28,700 bases of DNA from an uncultured Prevotellaceae bacterium. GTDB taxonomy: Bacteria > Bacteroidota > Bacteroidia > Bacteroidales > Bacteroidaceae. Each line of letters begins with the position of its first letter. Position 1 is the first letter of the stretch. The translations under genes and the position numbers were made by a program. The stretch is from NCBI GenBank assembly GCA_937891085.1, contig CALAEY010000086.1, forward strand, positions 1 through 28,700, given 5' to 3'. The notes under the pieces are model-generated. The model searched no databases. It was given only the letters and a program-made list of their open reading frames with translations, and was not told where the DNA came from. This document shows, one piece after another, positions 24,685 to 28,700 of this stretch.

Positions 24685-24821
24685 TATATATTCTTAGATT
24701 TAAATGTGATGAACAAGGTTGTCACTAAGACTGAAAAACCAGCTGTATTAGCGGATGCTATCTTTGGAAAATCCGATCGAGTAGATTACGGGAAAAGAAT
24801 CAATGACGTGTTGAAGTCACG

Positions 24822-24826
24822 ACATA
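24822..24826. repeat. Target-site duplication, right copy (ACATA)
   Basis: Second copy of the duplicated target, matching 22882-22886. It reads TATGT in the direction of the split glycosyltransferase gene, within the Tyr-Val codons. Confidence 0.8.
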
Positions 24827-25297
24827 TTCCAGATAGGGTCTGTCCACTACACTGTCGTCATCAAGGTGGACGATATACGTTTCCTTGCCGTATCCCATTT
24901 CATGGAGGACCTGAATGCCGTAATGCATCGCACGCATCTTGCATCTTGAATGGTTGTCACACGTGTAGTTGGAAGGGACTGTAATCATATCGCACGAATA
25001 CTCGAAATCATCCCTTTCCTCCTTCAGGACGAAGATATTGGATGCGATACAGTAATGACCAATCTTCTTGATTATCTTCTCGACCACGTCAATGGCCATC
25101 CCGTTGGTGGTTATCACCACTATCACATTGTTGGGTCTTTCAAGACGTCTCTTCCCGGCCTTTATCTTCTCATCCGTAACGATCATGCTGTAAATGATGA
25201 GATACATCTGATATACGGCGAACGGAAAGTAGACTAGGAGCATACAGAGTAAAGCGATCTCCACGAAATCGGGATTGGATAGATCCGGGAACAGCAT
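24822..25297 (-). pseudogene. GT2 glycosyltransferase, N-terminal part, cut by IS insertion
   Basis: The 5' portion of the same GT2 gene, about 158 residues plus one partial codon. A long hydrophobic membrane segment occupies about residues 11-41. The cytoplasmic domain has NNVIVVITTNG, then KMRAMHYGI, and the metal/nucleotide-sugar motif HLDDDS (Asp146-148). Past position 24,822 the frame runs into the IS end and stops within about 20 bp. A TTTATAAA TATA-like string lies at 25311-25318, rather close to the ATG at 25297, so the internal Met19 start is an alternative. With the C-terminal part the intact protein would be 393 residues. It probably makes or extends a cell-surface glycan or glycolipid. 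Confidence 0.85.
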
Positions 25298-25380
25298 CGA
25301 TATGTCCAGGTTTATAAAACTTGATAAATCATTCTGAACAACTTTCGAGAGTTGTCTGTACTTTCAGTGTGTACCCGGGG

Positions 25381-26547
25381 TCATTTAAAGTTCAACATTA
25401 TACTATTTTTCAGACGTTCCAGACCTTCCATCAGAAGACTTCTGGGGCATGCGATGTTCATCCTGATGAATCCCTTGCCATCTGAACCGAATATGGAACC
25501 GTCCGAGAACATGACCTTAGCATTCTTGGTCAGAAGATCAGCTATGTTGGAACCATCAGGTGTTTCGTAAGGGATACGTATCCAAAGAAGGTAGGTAGCT
25601 TCGTTATGGAACAATTCCAGTTCAGGCAGATTCTCCTTCAAGAACGATCTTACGATATCTCTATTGTCGAATATGTATTCACGAACGTCGTCCAACCATT
25701 CCTTTCCATATCTGAATGCAGAAATCGTAGCATCCACGGAGAACGTGTTAGGGGAAGATACGCCGTTGCGCTTGACCCCATCGAATACTTTCTGACGGAG
25801 TTCCTTGTTCGGAACAAGGATCATCGAGCTTCTCAATCCGGCCATGTTGAACGATTTCGTAGGTGCTATGCAGGTGATACCAATCTCCTTCGCTGTATCA
25901 GAGACCGATAGGAAAGGAACATAATCGATCCCGGGTTCCGTCAGATCACAGTGTATCTCATCGGAGATGACGGTGACACCGTGCTCCTTACACATTTCCG
26001 CGACCTTTATGAGAGTATCACGATCCCAGATCCTTCCAACAGGATTGTGGGGATTACATAATATCATGAGTTTGACCTTCGGGTCGGAGAGGCCTTTCTC
26101 CAGAGCTTCTAGATCCATAACGTATCTGTCCCCTTCGATCCCGAGGGAGACCTCCTTCGGTGAACGGTTCGACTCAAGGATACATCTGAAGAAGGTGTTG
26201 TATGCCGGCGTCTGAAGGAGGATGAGTTCATCAGGTCCGGTCATGCTTTGGATGATGCTGTTGATGGCCGGTATCACACCTGTGCAGAAGATCATCCACT
26301 CCCTCCTTATATCGAAATCGTGGCGAGATGACCACCACTCCATATAGCTTTGGTAAAGGTCTTCGGGAATGATCGGATAACCATAGATTCCAGATTCCGC
26401 CCTTCTCATCACAGCATCCTTGATGCATTCCGCAACTGGGAAGTCCATGTCGGCTACCCACATCGGAATAGTGTCGTTAGGCGAAGTATCCCATTTCAAG
26501 GAATCAGTTCCATGACGGTCGATGACGGAGTCGAATTCTGGTCTCAT
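25381..26547 (-). CDS. MalY/PatB-type PLP-dependent aminotransferase (cystathionine beta-lyase-like)
   Basis: A 388-residue PLP enzyme of fold type I. MWVADMDFPVAE near the N-terminus and ISDEIHCDL are signatures of the MalY/PatB group, whose members act as cysteine-S-conjugate or cystathionine beta-lyases. Lys231 in APTKSFNMAG is the Schiff-base lysine. I chose the ATG at 26547 (MRPEFDSV) because this places the N-terminus as in relatives; the open frame extends 50 codons further upstream through AT-rich noncoding DNA. The gene is oriented with the split GT2 gene 83 bp downstream. The role is probably sulfur amino-acid metabolism or release of thiols. The family is secure; the reaction is inferred. 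Confidence 0.88.
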   Translation of the reverse strand: MRPEFDSVIDRHGTDSLKWDTSPNDTIPMWVADMDFPVAECIKDAVMRRAESGIYGYPIIPEDLYQSYMEWWSSRHDFDIRREWMIFCTGVIPAINSIIQSMTGPDELILLQTPAYNTFFRCILESNRSPKEVSLGIEGDRYVMDLEALEKGLSDPKVKLMILCNPHNPVGRIWDRDTLIKVAEMCKEHGVTVISDEIHCDLTEPGIDYVPFLSVSDTAKEIGITCIAPTKSFNMAGLRSSMILVPNKELRQKVFDGVKRNGVSSPNTFSVDATISAFRYGKEWLDDVREYIFDNRDIVRSFLKENLPELELFHNEATYLLWIRIPYETPDGSNIADLLTKNAKVMFSDGSIFGSDGKGFIRMNIACPRSLLMEGLERLKNSIMLNFK

Positions 26548-26653
26548 TAGTAATATAATATCAATAATAGGTTTCAAAGTTACTATGGTAGCGTTCGTGT
26601 TACAGAATCTGGGTTCGACATTATTATCTATCGAATCCGTTGTACGACCGCAT

Positions 26654-26929
26654 ATGGAGATTATTGTCGAACCAGAGGTCGTCGATCTCATCACCAATGC
26701 CGATTGTGATTATCGCGTATGTACCGCTTGTCTCGGTCCAGCCTTGGTCCCAACTTCAGTCAAAGGTCCAAAAAGTTCGGATGTTCAGATCCCTGTCGGG
26801 AACCACATCCTATACATCTCACAGTATGTAGCTCGTTACATCTCTCGTGTGACCATCGATATGGAATACGATGATGACGAGATCGATGCCTGTCCTGCCT
26901 TCCCGCCGAGACAGTACAGGAATCACTGA
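26654..26929 (+). CDS. Small four-cysteine archaeal protein, unknown
   Basis: A 91-residue product from the ATG at 26654. An AT-rich TATA-like tract (about 26618-26632) stands at a suitable distance for a nearly leaderless transcript. Cys18, Cys23, Cys26 and Cys80 suggest a small metal site. The central block GPALVPTSVKGPKSSD and the YVARYISRVTIDM stretch look conserved-protein-like rather than random. It resembles short uncharacterised methanogen proteins I recall, but I cannot name a family. Its last 7 bp overlap the convergent ThiI-like gene. The gene is divergent from the MalY-like gene. Upstream in-frame ATGs exist but run through low-quality sequence. Confidence 0.6.
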   Translation: MEIIVEPEVVDLITNADCDYRVCTACLGPALVPTSVKGPKSSDVQIPVGNHILYISQYVARYISRVTIDMEYDDDEIDACPAFPPRQYRNH

Positions 26930-27549
26930 ATCAGAACAGCATTCTCAGCGGTCCTGTGGGCCAGATCCTCCACATCGATCTTCTGACTCATGGCGACCAC
27001 TTTCTCGGGATTCGCTTCGGTTATAGGTCTTGTGGGTACGACAAGGCAACCGTTGGTCTGTCTTATGGAGATGTCGAACGTCCCTATCTTCTGGGAGATA
27101 TCGATGATTTCCAGCTTATCCATACCAATAAGAGGTCTGACAACGGGGAAATCCAACCCGATATTCTCAGATTTGATGTTACGCAGCGTCTGAGAGGCGA
27201 CCTGTCCGAGCGAATCTCCCATGATAATTCCAGAAGCACCCAGTCTTTTCGCGAGTTCTCTTGCGGTCCTCTGCATGACACGTTTGCACATAACGCATTG
27301 ATAATGGTAATCGCAGCCGTCCTTGATGATCTGCTGATTCTCTCCGTGGTTCGCCACATACAAGGGAAATCCCTTTCCGGTAACATCCCTCAGGCGTGCC
27401 GCTATATCCTGGACTATCGCCATCGATCTATCATCGGTGAACGGACGGTTGTCCATGTGGAGAAGGATGACATCTGCACCGCGCTTACTCATCAGATAGG
27501 ATGCCACGGGAGAATCGATCCCATTCGACATTAACGCTACTAGCTTCAT
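26923..27549 (-). CDS. ThiI-like PP-loop tRNA sulfurtransferase domain protein
   Basis: A 208-residue protein corresponding to the PP-loop ATPase domain of ThiI, the enzyme that makes 4-thiouridine in tRNA. The PP-loop is SNGIDSP (residues 8-14). A CxxC pair is at Cys85 and Cys88, and Cys168 in NGCLVVPTRP sits where ThiI has its catalytic cysteine. The N-terminal THUMP and ferredoxin-like domains of bacterial ThiI are absent, so tRNA binding must come from elsewhere or the target may differ. The start overlaps the csl4 stop by 1 bp (TGATG). It is the last gene of an RNA-related operon. The family is well supported; the function is inferred. Confidence 0.82.
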   Translation of the reverse strand: MKLVALMSNGIDSPVASYLMSKRGADVILLHMDNRPFTDDRSMAIVQDIAARLRDVTGKGFPLYVANHGENQQIIKDGCDYHYQCVMCKRVMQRTARELAKRLGASGIIMGDSLGQVASQTLRNIKSENIGLDFPVVRPLIGMDKLEIIDISQKIGTFDISIRQTNGCLVVPTRPITEANPEKVVAMSQKIDVEDLAHRTAENAVLIQ

Positions 27550-28115
27550 CAGAGTTCCACGTCGCCGTAATCATCCGCAAGTTTCCTGGGCATGGCGTAT
27601 TTGCATTCGGGACAGTACAGACCGTCCCCCTTTTTGCTTCTGATCATCTCAGTCTTGCATTTTGAGCACTGGGATCTGATGACACCCAGGTGGTCATCCT
27701 TGGTGGTGAGCTGAAGAGCGGGTTTGATGGCCGTTACACGTGCTCTTATGAAATCTCCCTTTCTGAGTTCCTTAGAGACGTCATCGGTGTAACCCTGGGA
27801 GATCTTCGATACATGAATCGTGGCGTAGGTCTCTCCTCCGAGCCTCCTGGTGGTGCCGTCCTTGACGAATACGTCGGCTGTTGCCATAGTGTTCCTTATG
27901 TCTCCGACGATCCCGTAGACGATGTCCCCAACCTCGAGAACATTCGGGGGGTTGGGTGTTACGACCCTGGCGACGCAGTCCTTATCGTCTAGGACGAGCT
28001 CGCCGATCTGTGAGGCGTATACGACGCCGTTCTCTGCAAAAGTTCCCTCTGCGGCCAGATATTCTTCCTCTGAGGCCACTTCTTCACCTGGGAACACGAA
28101 CTTGGATTCTGTCAT
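27549..28115 (-). CDS. csl4: Exosome RNA-binding subunit Csl4
   Basis: A 188-residue archaeal Csl4, one of the RNA-binding cap subunits of the exosome, which degrades and tails RNA 3' to 5'. The N-terminal part (FVFPGEEVASEEEY) matches the Csl4 N-terminal domain. An S1 domain occupies about residues 60-135 and is followed by a zinc ribbon with Cys150, Cys153, Cys168 and Cys171. This gene alone is strong evidence that the right part of the window is archaeal. It lies 6 bp downstream of the METTL5-like gene and overlaps the ThiI-like gene, forming an RNA-processing operon. Confidence 0.95.
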   Translation of the reverse strand: MTESKFVFPGEEVASEEEYLAAEGTFAENGVVYASQIGELVLDDKDCVARVVTPNPPNVLEVGDIVYGIVGDIRNTMATADVFVKDGTTRRLGGETYATIHVSKISQGYTDDVSKELRKGDFIRARVTAIKPALQLTTKDDHLGVIRSQCSKCKTEMIRSKKGDGLYCPECKYAMPRKLADDYGDVEL

Positions 28116-28121
28116 GTGAAA

Positions 28122-28700
28122 TCACCTTATGTTGACGACCGCGACGTCAACCGTCTTCTTCGTCTTCGTATGGAATGAAAATGTATGAGGGATTTCGTAC
28201 TTATAGATTTTATAATAAGGGATGTCACGGCCCTTTCTCTTGCAGTAATCAGTGACGAAATCCAATGTGTTGGCCATGTGTATGGAGTACACGCATTCCG
28301 ATAGTTCCATGGCCTTGTCGAGGAAGGCCCTGTCGGCGTTGCGGTTCTGACATCCGAAGGGTGGATTCATGAATATGGTGTCTGCACCCTCATCGACCGA
28401 TAGGATGTCTTTCTTAGTGAACGATACATCCGCTCCGAATTCCCTCCTGTTCGATTCGGCCACTTCCAATGCTGATCCGGAGATGTCGAATCCAATTACC
28501 TGGGTGGCTCCCAGTAACCAGGACTCTATGGAGAACATGCCCGTTCCGCACCCCAGGTCCACGATCTTCAGTCCTTCGACATCCCCTTTGGAGTATGCAT
28601 CGAAAAGTATGTCCGTGGCGATGACCGAAGGAGTCATATATTGCTCGAGGGCGGGGTCGGGGTCCTTGAAGTTTTGGATCCTCTGCAACTGTATCTCCAG
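28122..28700 (-). CDS. METTL5-like RNA adenine N6-methyltransferase (partial at 5' end)
   Basis: At least 192 residues of a SAM-dependent methyltransferase similar to METTL5, which methylates a ribosomal RNA adenine in eukaryotes. LEQYMTPS near the N-terminus, the SAM-binding VDLGCGTGMFS and the catalytic NPPFG motif are all present. A TTG at 28688 could start the frame, but the frame continues open to the window edge with LEIQL, which resembles the usual N-terminus. I therefore treat it as running off the window with a few residues missing. It is the first visible gene of the operon with csl4 and the ThiI-like gene. The archaeal target is inferred from the family. Confidence 0.88.
   Translation of the reverse strand: MEIQLQRIQNFKDPDPALEQYMTPSVIATDILFDAYSKGDVEGLKIVDLGCGTGMFSIESWLLGATQVIGFDISGSALEVAESNRREFGADVSFTKKDILSVDEGADTIFMNPPFGCQNRNADRAFLDKAMELSECVYSIHMANTLDFVTDYCKRKGRDIPYYKIYKYEIPHTFSFHTKTKKTVDVAVVNIR

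Larger units (their letters stand above)
22887..24821 (-). mobile_element. IS1634-like insertion sequence (1,935 bp)
   Basis: The ends are imperfect 14-bp inverted repeats: CGTAACTTCGACAC at 22887-22900 and, read on the minus strand, CGTGACTTCAACAC at 24821-24808 (two mismatches). A 5-bp direct duplication ACATA flanks them. The element carries one transposase gene and an unusually long 231-bp noncoding stretch upstream of it. Length, end structure and transposase type fit the IS1634 branch of the IS4 superfamily. It sits inside a GT2 gene in the same transcriptional direction. The perfect duplication and in-frame reconstruction indicate a recent insertion. Confidence 0.88.

Noticed and set aside
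24673..24984. Plus-strand frame crossing the right end of the insertion sequence
   Set aside because: It continues antisense into the split glycosyltransferase. Only the part inside the element is of possible interest, and that is reported as a finding, not as a gene.

Overview
The window is best read as two unrelated genome pieces joined near position 18,540, so it should not be interpreted as one locus. Positions 1 to about 18,540 look like a gut or rumen Bacteroidota bacterium, probably Prevotella-like. The evidence is TAnnTTTG-type promoters, AT-rich leaders without Shine-Dalgarno sites, many secreted glycosidases and lipoproteins, and a Bacteroidota-type proline dehydrogenase. Positions from about 18,541 to 28,700 look archaeal, most like a gut Methanomassiliicoccales (Thermoplasmatota). 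They carry exosome subunit Csl4, a METTL5-like methyltransferase, an XPD/Rad3-like helicase, a stand-alone ThiI-like protein and an archaeal-style SerA tail. The join lies inside one open frame: 266 codons of proline dehydrogenase run straight into the last 307 codons of SerA. That is the signature of a metagenome assembly or binning chimera at a short shared sequence. The taxonomic names are inference from protein family and signal type; no search was run.

Bacteroidota part. miaA (minus strand) opens the window. A short intergenic region with a promoter and an intrinsic terminator, possibly a small RNA, separates it from a tightly packed plus-strand operon of three exported glycosidases: a GH2 beta-galactosidase-like enzyme with an inserted LamG-like domain, a GH30 lipoprotein, and a GH106-like putative rhamnosidase. 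The spacings are 2 bp and a 1-bp overlap, so the three probably work together on one rhamnose- and galactose-containing glycan. No SusC/SusD pair is visible. Next come a minus-strand lipoprotein joining a DUF1080-like and a PHP-like domain, a divergent C69 dipeptidase, a repeat-rich gap of about 760 bp with nested palindromes, a DUF2284 cysteine-rich protein, and a minus-strand pair of GH31 alpha-xylosidase-like enzyme and DUF697-like membrane protein with overlapping stop and start codons. The proline dehydrogenase fragment follows.

Archaeal part. The SerA tail, a small uncharacterised protein and the helicase form a plus-strand run with 4-bp gaps. A small membrane protein follows. A GT2 glycosyltransferase gene (minus strand) is split by a 1,935-bp IS1634-like insertion sequence with 14-bp imperfect terminal inverted repeats and a 5-bp target duplication. 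Removing the element and one duplication copy restores an in-frame 393-residue glycosyltransferase, so the insertion looks recent. Upstream of it are a MalY/PatB-type aminotransferase, a divergent small four-cysteine protein, and a minus-strand METTL5-like / Csl4 / ThiI-like RNA-metabolism operon that runs off the window end.

I do not see a convincing new defence or mobile system. The most informative signals are the chimeric junction, the exact IS insertion scar, and the nested palindromes in the Bacteroidota intergenic region.
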